From positions 53,621 through 117,620 of the forward strand of contig CAYUIE010000011.1 of assembly GCA_964444665.1 (NCBI GenBank): DNA of 64,000 bases, read 5' to 3'. A program made the translations under genes and the position numbers. Of this stretch, positions 26,542 to 35,939 are shown piece after piece. The notes beneath the pieces are model-generated. The model had not been told where the DNA came from. It worked only from the letters and a program-made list of their open reading frames with translations, and did no database searches. The stretch's first letter is position 1. Every line of letters starts with the position of its first letter. The DNA comes from CAYZTY01 sp964444665. Its GTDB lineage: Bacteria > Planctomycetota > Phycisphaerae > Sedimentisphaerales > CAYZTY01.

Positions 26542-27774
26542 ATGATGAAGAACATTACCTCTAATACGTCGAAGTTGGCTGATACAGTCGGCTTCGAGAT
26601 TGTCGGCGCCGATTTAGGAAGTGATATTAAATCCGCGATTCAAACCGCTTTGTCGGCCGGAGTTGTATTCCCGAAAGGAAGTGAACCGCTTTCTATCTTC
26701 CGGGAAGTTCTGGCCAGAACCCTTCACTCAATCGAGACGCATCACCGAGAACCGCTATTCAAAGAATTCCTGCTGAAAGGGCCTTACGAGAACTCAGGGG
26801 CGATTCCCAAGAAGTTAATTGATGAGCGACTTTCCGATTCTGAAGTCGCTTCTGTCATCACATTCATTTATTCACACATGGTAAACTGCTTCAAAGGCGC
26901 GGTTACAGAGTTATTAGCGGCGAGCGCCTGTGTGCGTTTATTGAAGCGGCTTCAGCGTGACAGCAAACTGCCCGCAAACGCCTACCTTTATGTCGGCGAT
27001 GTCGTAGGTGTACATCGGCCGAAAGGAAAAGGGCTTCTTAAAGGTGCTGACCTGTATTTACTAATCAATACTCATAAACCAAATGCGGTTCCTGACATTT
27101 ACGTCGCTGGCTTGGTAGAGGTCAAATCGTACTTTTGCTCGGAACGCCGTCTGCGAGAACAATTCGACCGACATATCAGGCGGTTGAAAGAAGGGCTGCA
27201 AGTAGCCGGGAGGGACTACGCCAGAGAAAATGTTTGTGTCGGATTCGGACCCAGCCTGCGGTTCCTACAGATCACGGTGCTACCAAGTAACTGGAGCCTT
27301 CCACGAACATTTCGGTTCGAGAACACCGAGCACGGTAGGCTTCTTCATGTTGACCCGGGTGTGCCCCCTTGTACCAACGATGAAATCATTATGACCGGGA
27401 ATGACGAGTGGCGAATTATCCTGCGATGGTCGAAGGAGGCGCTTGCCGAAGCTGCCTACGAGATGACGTTCTGGTATATGGAAAAGGTTGGTGAGATGAT
27501 TTACTCACATTGCAGGCCCATGGGGTGGGAGGAAATGAGCGAGGGTGAGGCTGGAAGAAATGCGGCAAAAATGACGCTCTACTATGCCCTTCTACGTTGC
27601 CGAACGACTCGGGAGAACCAGCGTGCCATAGCGCTCTACAACACCTATGGATTCGGTTATGCGCTGGGGATGAATTACAGGAACGCAGAAGGTAAACGCG
27701 AGATGCTTTGGCCGCAGGACTTAGATGAAATCATATCTGGTAGAAAGACCAAACATGGGTGCAGAATACATTAA
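26542..27774 (+). CDS. Uncharacterised protein with PD-(D/E)xK-like motif
   Basis: A protein of 410 residues that I do not recognise as a named family. Residues 184-195 read P-D-x7-E-V-K (VPDIYVAGLVEVKSY), placed between a preceding strand (DLYLLINT) and a following helix, the layout of PD-(D/E)xK nuclease cores. Arg/Glu-rich helices surround it, and there is no signal peptide. The nuclease idea is weak without structural support, since the spacing could be coincidental. It starts at ATG 26542 (or 26545) about 50 bases after the DUF805 gene. No methyltransferase lies beside it. Confidence 0.6.
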   Translation: MMKNITSNTSKLADTVGFEIVGADLGSDIKSAIQTALSAGVVFPKGSEPLSIFREVLARTLHSIETHHREPLFKEFLLKGPYENSGAIPKKLIDERLSDSEVASVITFIYSHMVNCFKGAVTELLAASACVRLLKRLQRDSKLPANAYLYVGDVVGVHRPKGKGLLKGADLYLLINTHKPNAVPDIYVAGLVEVKSYFCSERRLREQFDRHIRRLKEGLQVAGRDYARENVCVGFGPSLRFLQITVLPSNWSLPRTFRFENTEHGRLLHVDPGVPPCTNDEIIMTGNDEWRIILRWSKEALAEAAYEMTFWYMEKVGEMIYSHCRPMGWEEMSEGEAGRNAAKMTLYYALLRCRTTRENQRAIALYNTYGFGYALGMNYRNAEGKREMLWPQDLDEIISGRKTKHGCRIH

Positions 27775-27902
27775 AATCAAGGTAGATAATCCACACTCTG
27801 CGAGAGAGAGGCGTTTAACAATCGGCCGCATCAGATGACGTCATGCCATCGTTCAGCCGCGGTGGGATTAAATTTCTGAAGGAGATGAACTCAGCGGTTC
27901 TG

Positions 27903-28382
27903 TTACTTCGCGGGCATCTCGGTTCCTAATTCCTTTGGGTCTTTACACTCTTCGATAGCCGCTATTTTATTAACCCTCCGTTGATGCCTTCCCCCGGTAA
28001 ACTCGGTGTTCATCCAGGTCTCGACTATTTTTCTCAGGACGACCGCACCAACCAAATCGCCGGCTAAGCAAAGCACGTTTGCGTCATTATGATGCCGAGA
28101 AACCTGCGCATTCAACTCGTCATGGCACAAGGCCGCCCTGATTCCCTTCACTTTATTGGCCGCTATACTCATCCCGATGCCGGTTCCGCAGATAAGAATG
28201 GCCCTGTCAGCATCCTTGTTTGCTACTGCAAGAGCGGCCTTGTAGGCAATATCGGGGTAGTCAACCGGATTTTTATCCAGCACGCCCACATCGATGCATT
28301 CGTGCCCTAATTGAGTAAGTATTGCCTTTATTTGTTCCTTTGCTTCGCAGCCGCGATGGTCGTTTCCAACTACTACTTTCAT
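27903..28382 (-). CDS. rpiB: Ribose 5-phosphate isomerase B
   Basis: A protein of 159 residues with the RpiB/LacAB fold: VVVGNDHRGCEAKEQI at the start, DYPDIAYKAA, the active-site CGTGIGMSIAANK, and SRHHNDANVLCLAGD. It interconverts ribose 5-phosphate and ribulose 5-phosphate in the pentose phosphate pathway. The C-terminal FTGGRHQRRVNKI matches the family. It overlaps the upstream Sua5-phosphatase gene by four bases (ATGA), so both are translated from one transcript. The Cys in CGTGIG is the catalytic base. Confidence 0.95.
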   Translation of the reverse strand: MKVVVGNDHRGCEAKEQIKAILTQLGHECIDVGVLDKNPVDYPDIAYKAALAVANKDADRAILICGTGIGMSIAANKVKGIRAALCHDELNAQVSRHHNDANVLCLAGDLVGAVVLRKIVETWMNTEFTGGRHQRRVNKIAAIEECKDPKELGTEMPAK

Positions 28383-29497
28383 ATTAACTCGGTTACTCTC
28401 CTTTTTACAGCTTCTTCTATCAATATTCCACTACGCTCATACACATCTTTTCCGCCGCCTATCGGGTCAGGAATTTCCCTGCCCTCGTCAAGCAGCAGCG
28501 TCTGCCGGGCAGCTTCGGGCATTAAACTGACGACATATTGCTTATGCATCCGGCACATCACAAAAATATAATCGCAGTCCTGAATCAAATCCCTTGTCAG
28601 GAATTTGCTTCGATGGGCTGTAATATCGACTCCTTTCGCAGCACAGAACTCTATACTCTCGCTGCTTGCCCTCAGCCCAGGTGCCGCCGCAGTTCCTGCC
28701 GAACTAATTTTATACCCCATTTCTTCGAGATGGTCAACCTTAGAATCCAGTTTTTCTGCTAAGTATTTTTGAAATAATCCTTTCGCGATTGGGCTTCGAC
28801 ATATGTTCCCTGTACAGACAAATAGAATGTTAATCGTTGAAAGGCGTTGAAGTTCATCTTTTGAGACCACACCCTGTCGCAGAATTCGCAATCCTTCTTT
28901 GCCCATTTTAACAACAGTACTGGCCTTTTTGTACTTACAGGGATTACCATCAAGCAGCATATCAATTTTCCCATCGAACTGGTCAAGCACTTCTTGAGCC
29001 TTTATGGCTGGCTGCCGAGCAGTTAAGTTTGCACTTGGTGCGACAATTGGCCAGACGGTATTCTGAAGCAGTAAAGCTGCTACCAAGTTATCAGGGCAGC
29101 GGATACCGATAGAATTGTCTCTATACATATACGCAAACGTTTCCGGCTGAAAAATTCCCTGCACTTTTTCGATTTGTTGCTGTGTTAGCTCAAAGACGAT
29201 ACTAATCGGTCCCGGCCAGCATTTTTGCATTAACTTTTCCACTCTTGGGGGGATTATTGGCACATATTTTCTTACATCTTCCTTTCGGCCAATGTGCAGA
29301 GTGTAGTATTTTTCACCGCTTCTTTGTTTAACCTCATCAAGCCTTGCCAATGAATCAGCCTGGGCCCGGCAACCAATCCCATATACCGTCTCGGTTGGAA
29401 AGGCAACCAGCCCGCCCGATTCGAGTAGTTTTGCCGCCTGTCTTATTACCTCGATGTCCGGCTTATCACTATCGATTTTTATAACTTCTGTTCTCAT
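28379..29497 (-). CDS. Sua5/YrdC threonylcarbamoyl-AMP synthase fused to low-molecular-weight phosphatase
   Basis: A protein of 372 residues with two domains. Residues 1-210 are YrdC/Sua5-type: LLESGGLVAFPTETVYGIGCRA, PGPISIVFEL, SIGIRCPDN and VAPSANLTARQPA. They would make threonylcarbamoyl-AMP for tRNA t6A37. Residues 222-372 are a low-molecular-weight tyrosine/arginine phosphatase: P-loop Cys 228 to Arg 234 (VCTGNICRSP), GISSAGT-like segment, and the acid loop EIPDPIGG. The fusion has been seen in some bacteria; the phosphatase may act on protein phospho-Arg or phospho-Tyr, but its link to t6A is unknown. The gene is coupled to rpiB. Confidence 0.9.
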   Translation of the reverse strand: MRTEVIKIDSDKPDIEVIRQAAKLLESGGLVAFPTETVYGIGCRAQADSLARLDEVKQRSGEKYYTLHIGRKEDVRKYVPIIPPRVEKLMQKCWPGPISIVFELTQQQIEKVQGIFQPETFAYMYRDNSIGIRCPDNLVAALLLQNTVWPIVAPSANLTARQPAIKAQEVLDQFDGKIDMLLDGNPCKYKKASTVVKMGKEGLRILRQGVVSKDELQRLSTINILFVCTGNICRSPIAKGLFQKYLAEKLDSKVDHLEEMGYKISSAGTAAAPGLRASSESIEFCAAKGVDITAHRSKFLTRDLIQDCDYIFVMCRMHKQYVVSLMPEAARQTLLLDEGREIPDPIGGGKDVYERSGILIEEAVKRRVTELI

Positions 29498-29668
29498 CTA
29501 TGCAGAAAATACCTAAAATCCAATGTAGCTGCAAGGGATTTACTATAATCAAAACTACATATTGCAGATACGAATCTCAAGTGAAAGACAAAGTTCCATC
29601 ATTTGCCTTTTTCAGCTCGGTTCACTATACTTTAGGAAAGCTTAAAAAATTTGCCCATAGTAATATAA

Positions 29669-31066
29669 ATGAAATCTGAAATCTGTAATTCAAAATTACT
29701 CATCAGGAGCTTCGGCTGCCAAATGAACAAGCTCGACACGGCCCTGATAACCTCAGCGGTTCAGCAGGCCGGTTTCCATCTGGCTGACAGCATAGACGAC
29801 GCCGATGCGGTGCTGATAAACACCTGCTCTGTCCGTGAGCACGCTGAAGAAAGAGTCCTTTCGCACTTAGGTCATCTAAAACACATCAAAAAGTCCCGGC
29901 CTGAAATAATCGTCGCGGTAGTAGGCTGTATGGCCCAAAGGCTCGGCGATAAACTGCTCGAGCACGAAGCGGTTGATATTGTCTGCGGCCCGGCTCAAAT
30001 CCCAAAAGTCCCTGAGTTATTAGCTGAATCGCTGGCCGGCAAGACAAAACGTATTGCCGTCAGCGAGAAGATTCGCCAAGCCCCGCCGATGGATGAATCC
30101 GAGGCACTTGACCGGTTCGAGTGCCGTTACGACTCAGACACACAGCAGCCGCCCTGCCAGGCATTTGTGCGGGTGATGCGCGGCTGTAATAAATTCTGCA
30201 GCTATTGTGTTGTCCCCTATGTGCGGGGCCCAGAGGTCTCCCGGCCGCCGGGCAGGATAATCGAACAGATAAAAAAACTTGCAGCCGGCGGCATAAAGCA
30301 GGTTACGCTCCTCGGCCAAACGATAAACTCATACAAATACGCTGCCGGGGAAAAGACGTATTACCTGGCCGACTTGCTGGAAATGGCCAATGAAATAGAC
30401 GGCATCAGGTGGATTCGCTTTATCACCAGCTATCCGGCAGGTTTTGACGAGGCCATCCTGCGGGCAATGGCGGATTTGCCGAAGATTTGCCCATATTTGC
30501 ACATACCGGCCCAGAGCGGCTCGGACAAAATTCTGCGGACAATGAACAGAAATTATACCGCCGCTGAATATCTGGCATTGCTTCAAAAGGCCCGGCAAAT
30601 CGTTCCCGATATCGCACTTGCGGGCGATTTTATTGTGGGCTTTCCCGGCGAGACCGAGCAGGACTTCGAGGCAACGGTGGATTTAGTCAAAAAGGCCCAA
30701 TATAAAAACTGCTTTGTCTTCAAATACTCACCTCGTCCGGGCACGGCAACCGAGAAGAAATTAAAAGACGATATTCCCACAGAGGTCAAAAAGGAGCGTA
30801 ATCATAGGCTTCTGGCGGTCCAGGAAAAAATAAGTGACCGGCTTAGCCGGGAGTTTTTGGGCAGGACGGTTGAGATTCTGGTCGAGGGATTGAGTAAGAA
30901 GCCGCATCTGGATTCTTCGCAGAGCGGCGATAAGCCGCAATTAGTCGGCCGAACGGCCGCGGACTGGATAGTCGTCTTTAACGGCCCGGAGTCCCTGGCT
31001 GGCCGGTTTTCTCAGGTAAAAATAATAAAAGCCAGCCCGCTAACGCTGTTCGCCGAACCAGCCTGA
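29669..31066 (+). CDS. miaB: tRNA-2-methylthio-N6-dimethylallyladenosine synthase MiaB
   Basis: A protein of 465 residues. The N-terminal UPF0004 domain holds three cluster cysteines (Cys 17 in SFGCQMNKLD, Cys 53 in INTCSVREHAE, Cys 87 in VVGCMAQR). The radical-SAM motif CNKFCSYC is at 173-180, followed by VPYVRGPEVSRPP, LLGQTINSYKY, HIPAQSGSDKILRTMNR and GFPGETEQDF. A TRAM domain closes the protein. The early sequence SFGCQMNKLDT is the MiaB rather than MtaB or RimO type. It methylthiolates i6A37 of tRNAs that read UNN codons. Confidence 0.93.
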   Translation: MKSEICNSKLLIRSFGCQMNKLDTALITSAVQQAGFHLADSIDDADAVLINTCSVREHAEERVLSHLGHLKHIKKSRPEIIVAVVGCMAQRLGDKLLEHEAVDIVCGPAQIPKVPELLAESLAGKTKRIAVSEKIRQAPPMDESEALDRFECRYDSDTQQPPCQAFVRVMRGCNKFCSYCVVPYVRGPEVSRPPGRIIEQIKKLAAGGIKQVTLLGQTINSYKYAAGEKTYYLADLLEMANEIDGIRWIRFITSYPAGFDEAILRAMADLPKICPYLHIPAQSGSDKILRTMNRNYTAAEYLALLQKARQIVPDIALAGDFIVGFPGETEQDFEATVDLVKKAQYKNCFVFKYSPRPGTATEKKLKDDIPTEVKKERNHRLLAVQEKISDRLSREFLGRTVEILVEGLSKKPHLDSSQSGDKPQLVGRTAADWIVVFNGPESLAGRFSQVKIIKASPLTLFAEPA

Positions 31067-31186
31067 GCAGAACCGACAAAACATCACATCACAACTCATA
31101 AATGATAACTCTGTCTTGCGACCTAAGGATTAAGAGTTTTTCTAAACAACCTTTTAAAAAAGAGGATTTATCGGTAAAATCTCAAT

Positions 31187-33181
31187 ATGGCTGAAGTAAG
31201 CGAAAAGACTCAGAATTACGTTGGGACTGACAATTACGATAAATCTTTACCAACGAGTTTAGAAAAGGTAAATGTGTCCGATTGGTGGATTGCCCTTGCC
31301 ATCTTTACACTTGCGGTGGCAATTCGCTTCATTTATCTATACGACCTCAAAGACAATCCGACCTTTAACGTTCCTATTGTAGACTCATACGGTTACCACA
31401 CGACAGCCAACTCATTAGTCCAGGGTCATGGTATGGGAGAAAAGTTTTTCTGGCAGCAGTTTTTCTACCCGTTCTATTTATCTGTTGTTTATCTTTTAAC
31501 CGGCTCTTCTATTTTGTACGCACGAATTTTACAGGCATTACTTGGCGGTCTCACGTGTCTTTTAACCTATCGTCTGGGCTCTCGAATTTTTAATCGGAAA
31601 ACAGGCGTCATAGCTGGTGTCATCACTGCAACTTATGGACCTCTAATTTTCTTTGAGGCTGAATTACTCGTTACAGGCTGGGCAGCTTTTTGGTCGGTTC
31701 TACTCTTACTGACTTTACTCAAGACAGCCGAAACTAAAAGCCTAAGGCTTTGTCTTTTATTTGGTATATGCGGTGCTTTGAGTACTATAACCCGGTCGAA
31801 TTTTTTCCCCTTCTTCTTTTGCGCGTGCCTGTGGCTTGCGGTTATTTTTTACCGCTTCCTTGATTGGCGAGGCTTATTGGCCCCTTTAGCCGCTATATCA
31901 GCCGGCTTTATATTGATTGCCTGGCCTGTTGCTTCTCAGGCTTATCGAGTCACAAGGTCTTTCACCATCTTTCCTGCAAGTGCGGCATTTAATCTATATA
32001 TTGGCAATCACCCCGACTTTGAAGCCGGGAACGTTCGACCTGGCTTTAAGTGGGACCGGACTCTTAAAGAGCCGGAACAACATAATATCTTTGAGCCTGA
32101 CGATAAAAAACGATACTTCTATAAAAAGACTCTGAATTTTGTCTTAACCCAGCCGCTGGGCTTCCTAAAAGGATTGTTCTACAAAACCGCACAGTTTGCC
32201 AGTTCCCGAGAAATACCGGGACACGTCGTTGACATCTATGTATCCCGCAAATGGGCACCATCGATGCGGCTGCTTGTATGGAAAATTTGGGGCTTTGGAT
32301 TCCCTTTCGGTTTGCTTCTGCCTTTGACAATCCTGGGTATTATTTACCACCGGCAGAAAGTCCCTCTGCCGATAGTTCTGTTTTTATTACTTTACTCGGC
32401 CTCAATAATTTTAGTTCATATGGAGGCCCGCTATCGAGTGGCTATGGTTCCCATAATGGCCATCCCGGCATCTGCGGCCTGTCTTAAAATAGTTGACATC
32501 ATTCGGATGCGACAGTGGCGGACTTTGGCAATTACGCTTTTGTGCATTGCGGCTGTTATGCTGCTCTGCAGCCTGCCCGGGCCTTTCAGTGTAGAAAAAA
32601 ATAACTACGAGGCCGAGTTATACTACAACATTGGACAAACATTACAGCAGCAAGGCGATATTAACCAAGCTCTTCCATATTTCACTAAGGCCATTGAACT
32701 TAGAGACGACTATATAGAGGCCCACAACAATATGGGTGCCGCCCTTTTAAGACTGCAGAAAACCGATGAGGCCCAGGCGCACTTCAACAAGGCTATTCAA
32801 TATGAGCCGGATTACTACGCAGCACACGCTAATCTGGCTACTATTTTGGCAATGAAAGGCGAATTCAGACAGGCCATTGAACACTTTACCGATGCATTAC
32901 GAGTCGTCCCAAACGATGCCCACGTACATAACTATCTCGCGAACGCTCTAAGTCTGGCCGGGAGGTTATCTGAGGCCGTCGAACATTATAATGAATCACT
33001 AAGGCTGATACCCAACAATCCCTCAGCTCACTATAACCTCGCTGTAACTTTGGAAAAAACGGGGGACCTGGACTCGGCCGCCGGACACTATCGCGAGGTG
33101 TTGAAAATGCAGCCTTACAACAGCCAGGCAAATGCAAGGCTGCGGGAAATTATGGCCAAAAAGAACAATCCGCAGGAATGA
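31187..33181 (+). CDS. GT39-like glycosyltransferase with C-terminal TPR repeats (copy 1)
   Basis: A protein of 664 residues. Residues 30-470 hold about ten to twelve transmembrane helices of the ArnT/PMT-type (GT-C fold) family. The first extracytoplasmic loop has the acidic VDSYGYH, and SREIP and AEARYRVAMVPIMA-type motifs lie near the last helices. From about 475 the protein becomes a run of five TPR units (YYNIGQTLQQQGDINQALPYF and so on). GT39 proteins move a sugar from a polyprenyl-phosphate donor across the membrane onto protein or lipid; TPRs may bind the acceptor. It is a clear paralog of the protein at 36248-37903. Substrate unknown. Confidence 0.85.
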   Translation: MAEVSEKTQNYVGTDNYDKSLPTSLEKVNVSDWWIALAIFTLAVAIRFIYLYDLKDNPTFNVPIVDSYGYHTTANSLVQGHGMGEKFFWQQFFYPFYLSVVYLLTGSSILYARILQALLGGLTCLLTYRLGSRIFNRKTGVIAGVITATYGPLIFFEAELLVTGWAAFWSVLLLLTLLKTAETKSLRLCLLFGICGALSTITRSNFFPFFFCACLWLAVIFYRFLDWRGLLAPLAAISAGFILIAWPVASQAYRVTRSFTIFPASAAFNLYIGNHPDFEAGNVRPGFKWDRTLKEPEQHNIFEPDDKKRYFYKKTLNFVLTQPLGFLKGLFYKTAQFASSREIPGHVVDIYVSRKWAPSMRLLVWKIWGFGFPFGLLLPLTILGIIYHRQKVPLPIVLFLLLYSASIILVHMEARYRVAMVPIMAIPASAACLKIVDIIRMRQWRTLAITLLCIAAVMLLCSLPGPFSVEKNNYEAELYYNIGQTLQQQGDINQALPYFTKAIELRDDYIEAHNNMGAALLRLQKTDEAQAHFNKAIQYEPDYYAAHANLATILAMKGEFRQAIEHFTDALRVVPNDAHVHNYLANALSLAGRLSEAVEHYNESLRLIPNNPSAHYNLAVTLEKTGDLDSAAGHYREVLKMQPYNSQANARLREIMAKKNNPQE

Positions 33182-33326
33182 AATTAACACAGACCAGCCC
33201 GCTAACACTATTTCGGGGAGAGTTTTTAGTTCATAGTACGGTGTTTATAGTTCGTAGTTTAGAGTTCATTGTTCATAGCAGAAATCGAGTATCAAATATC
33301 CAGAATCTTGCATCAATCATCGATAA
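33182..33326. repeat. Short degenerate tandem repeat after glycosyltransferase copy 1
   Basis: Between about 33225 and 33280 several degenerate units of TAGTTCATAG type follow each other (TAGTTCATAG, TAGTTCGTAG, GAGTTCATTG, TGTTCATAG). It marks the boundary between the glycosyltransferase and the restriction cassette. Confidence 0.5.
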
Positions 33327-34136
33327 TCAATACCTGTCCTGATCGCAGTCGAAGGAATCAATTGAAGTGCTGTATTTAATGCGTGACAAATCCTCAGCCG
33401 GCTTCGGCTTGCGAAAAACAAACAAATGCTCGTGCATTATAAGATAGAATTTATCTCGCTTTGCTTTGGTCCGCCAGCGTTCGGTAAAAGCACAATTGTG
33501 CTGAACCTTGATAATATCCTCTTTTAATACGAAGCCGACTTTCAAAAATCGCTGCATAACATTAAAAGCCAATGGAATGTAATGTTTCCCTTTACGAGTA
33601 TCACCTATAAGTATGGCGCAAAATTTGTCCGGCCTTAGGACACGGAAAAATTCTTTGGCAATTTTCTCGATTTCACTACAAAACTTTGGCAGGCTGCCGA
33701 TATTGGAGAGGTCAGCCGGTATTTCTCCATTGGAATATTTTATAATATTCATATACGGCGGATGGGTTATAACCAAATCGAAAGAACTGTTTTTTAGAAA
33801 GGATAAATCGCGGGCATCGCCGATTTTTACTTTTTGCTCAGTTTTCGGATGGTGATTAAACCTTAGTCCTTCCTCAGCAAGTTTAATGGCCTCAGGATTT
33901 ATATCAATTCCTAATGCATGCCGCGTTAACAACTTTGCCTCGATAAGTGTCGTTCCTGCTCCGACCATCGGGTCGATAATAGAGTCACCTTTGTTTGAGT
34001 ACATCTCGATTATGTTACGTGCTATCTGTGGGGCAAAATTACCGCGATATTTTGAATTATGCGTAGCCCAATTCCCACGTTCCGGAAAAGACCAAACGGT
34101 GGTGAATTCGGGTGTGTAATTGTTCATATCTGACAT
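33327..34136 (-). CDS. Beta-class DNA methyltransferase of the DpnII-like cassette
   Basis: A protein of 269 residues. AdoMet motif I is DPMVGAGTTLIEA (55-67) and the catalytic motif IV is THPPY (124-128), ahead of the first-motif order typical of N6-adenine/N4-cytosine beta-class enzymes. Its length matches DpnA, the second methyltransferase of DpnII systems, which also methylates single-stranded GATC DNA. That makes a DpnA-like role attractive, though the motif does not prove adenine over cytosine specificity. Its start overlaps the endonuclease gene end by 13 bases, so it is the last gene of the cassette. Confidence 0.8.
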   Translation of the reverse strand: MSDMNNYTPEFTTVWSFPERGNWATHNSKYRGNFAPQIARNIIEMYSNKGDSIIDPMVGAGTTLIEAKLLTRHALGIDINPEAIKLAEEGLRFNHHPKTEQKVKIGDARDLSFLKNSSFDLVITHPPYMNIIKYSNGEIPADLSNIGSLPKFCSEIEKIAKEFFRVLRPDKFCAILIGDTRKGKHYIPLAFNVMQRFLKVGFVLKEDIIKVQHNCAFTERWRTKAKRDKFYLIMHEHLFVFRKPKPAEDLSRIKYSTSIDSFDCDQDRY

Positions 34137-35047
34137 AAGATTTTTTGGAGTAAACCTTTCCTACAGAAATGGAGATTCAACAGATAATTAACTTTCTGAA
34201 AACCTTTATTGATCTGATTCTTCTGGCCTTTCCAACCGTAACCATCAGTAATCCATATAAATTGTAGGCCGTATTCTTGTAACTCAGTTTGCCTATTAAT
34301 ATACGAATCTACAATTTCCTGAGGCTTGGACCCAGTACCGGAATAAAAGTTAACCTCGATATTGACCACTTTTTTCCGGTTCTTCACGATGACAAAATCG
34401 GCTTTTCTATCCTGCAAAGGGATTGGCACTGGAATACCTAATGATTGCAAGTGCTTGAATTTCTTCTGAAACAAAACACTCAATTCGGTTTTATGATTGG
34501 AAGCAATTTCATCTACTATCGGCTTGATAGCTAATTCCATAGCAGCACCACTTCTATTTTTACGAGCATGGGTGTCCATACCAACTTCAACGCCAGTTAC
34601 GTAATCTTGAATACTTTTTGACGACAAGGATTCAAAAAACATCCTAAGGCCTGTCTTCTCGAAAAATTCAACCAGAGAATCAAGTTCTTTTGGAGAAAGC
34701 GGTCTCTTTGTGAAGTCATAGCCAACGAAGTCTTGCTGATTATCTAAGAAATCCCGGATTACTTTAAACTTTTTGTCTCTTATTGCTATGAGTATTGGAA
34801 TAACTGGAAGGACTTCTGGGTATCGTGATAGAACATATTTCAAATCATCGTTAAATGCTTTACTACCAATTAGAGAATTTAGAATGTTAAATTCTATTTT
34901 ATAGCGCCGGGTGTGGTCTTTAACTTTATCCCAATCAACAAAAAACCTATAACCCCTGTTCGTATCAACTATAGTTTCGTAAAAGTAGTCGATAATTTTC
35001 TCAACATCATTAGTTTGAAAGTAGTTAAAATATGTATCCTGGTCCAT
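34124..35047 (-). CDS. DpnII-family type II restriction endonuclease
   Basis: A protein of 307 residues. The signature of DpnII/MboI-like enzymes appears in the middle (YVTGVEVGMDTHARKNRSGAAME), followed by strands with ADFVIV.NRKKVVNIEVNFY, which look like the D...ExN/K catalytic core. Homologues cut at GATC. It lies 10 bases after the dam-like gene and overlaps the second methyltransferase by 13, so all genes share one transcript. The specificity is inferred from family resemblance and from the adjacent D12-class methyltransferase. Confidence 0.85.
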   Translation of the reverse strand: MDQDTYFNYFQTNDVEKIIDYFYETIVDTNRGYRFFVDWDKVKDHTRRYKIEFNILNSLIGSKAFNDDLKYVLSRYPEVLPVIPILIAIRDKKFKVIRDFLDNQQDFVGYDFTKRPLSPKELDSLVEFFEKTGLRMFFESLSSKSIQDYVTGVEVGMDTHARKNRSGAAMELAIKPIVDEIASNHKTELSVLFQKKFKHLQSLGIPVPIPLQDRKADFVIVKNRKKVVNIEVNFYSGTGSKPQEIVDSYINRQTELQEYGLQFIWITDGYGWKGQKNQINKGFQKVNYLLNLHFCRKGLLQKILCQI

Positions 35048-35057
35048 TGTATATTTT

Positions 35058-35939
35058 TTAATTAATAATAATGAGTTCGTCTATATGTCCTCTACTTGAT
35101 GCTTTACAGTTGATTTGTCTGTTAGCCCTAACTTTATCAATTTTGAATCCTTTGTAGTGAGCTTGAAAAAAGTGATCTTTAGGGTCTTTGTTCTTTGGGT
35201 CAGAGTTGCTTAAAAGGAACTTTGCCCCCCTGCTGTGCATCTTTCTGCAGAATTTTGCGAGCTTAACTTGGTCCTCCTCTGAGAAGCTATCCTTTGAATA
35301 TGAGGTGAAACTTGCAGTGGCACTCAACGGCCGATATGGAGGGTCAAAATATACAAAAGAATGGTCATTAATGTACTTTTCGCAGTGTGTGAAGTCGCCG
35401 CAGATGATTTTGGCCTTTTGCAGGAGTGTTGAAACATTTCGAAGGTTTTCCTCGTCGCATATTGTCGGGTTTTTATAATTGCCAAACGGAACGTTAAATT
35501 CGTCTTTTCTATTTACACGATATAGGCCGTTGTAGCAGGTCTTGTTAAGAAAAATTAGCTTCGCAGGTGAACGGTCAGAGTTGAATTGGTCGCGGATTTC
35601 ATAGTAGAAATCCTTTCGTCCCGAACGTTTTCTGAGAAATGCCTCCTCCAGAGAATGTAGTTCGTCAATCAGCGTCTCGACATTAGTCTTGATGGCATTG
35701 TAGCAATTCACTAAATCCTGGTTTATATCAAAGAGATAAAAACGTTTTATATCAGGGTAGTTTTGAGCTACATAAAAGAAAACGGCCCCTCCGCCGACAA
35801 AAGGTTCAATATAGGTATTAATTTCTCCCGTATCCAAGCCATTGGGCAAACGAGCAACTATCTCATCCATGAGTTGTCCCTTACCCCCTGCCCACTTAAG
35901 AAAGGGTTTAGCTAAACATTTTTGAGTAACAACAGTCAC
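35058..35939 (-). CDS. D12-class adenine-N6 DNA methyltransferase (Dam/DpnM-like)
   Basis: A protein of 293 residues. The alpha-class layout is clear: motif X/I region PFLKWAGGKGQL (12-23), EPFVGGGAVFF (45-55), LNKTCYNGLYR.N, and motif IV DPPY at 199-202 followed by PLS. These are the features of Dam and DpnM, which methylate adenine in GATC and here would protect the host from the DpnII-like nuclease. It overlaps the HTH gene by four bases. Confidence 0.92.
   Translation of the reverse strand: MTVVTQKCLAKPFLKWAGGKGQLMDEIVARLPNGLDTGEINTYIEPFVGGGAVFFYVAQNYPDIKRFYLFDINQDLVNCYNAIKTNVETLIDELHSLEEAFLRKRSGRKDFYYEIRDQFNSDRSPAKLIFLNKTCYNGLYRVNRKDEFNVPFGNYKNPTICDEENLRNVSTLLQKAKIICGDFTHCEKYINDHSFVYFDPPYRPLSATASFTSYSKDSFSEEDQVKLAKFCRKMHSRGAKFLLSNSDPKNKDPKDHFFQAHYKGFKIDKVRANRQINCKASSRGHIDELIIIN

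Noticed and set aside
31030..33215. Shared CCAGCCCGCTAAC segment at the miaB 3' end and after glycosyltransferase copy 1, hinting that the duplication included the miaB tail
   Set aside because: Only about 17 of 19 bases match, a level expected by chance between many pairs in 64 kb.
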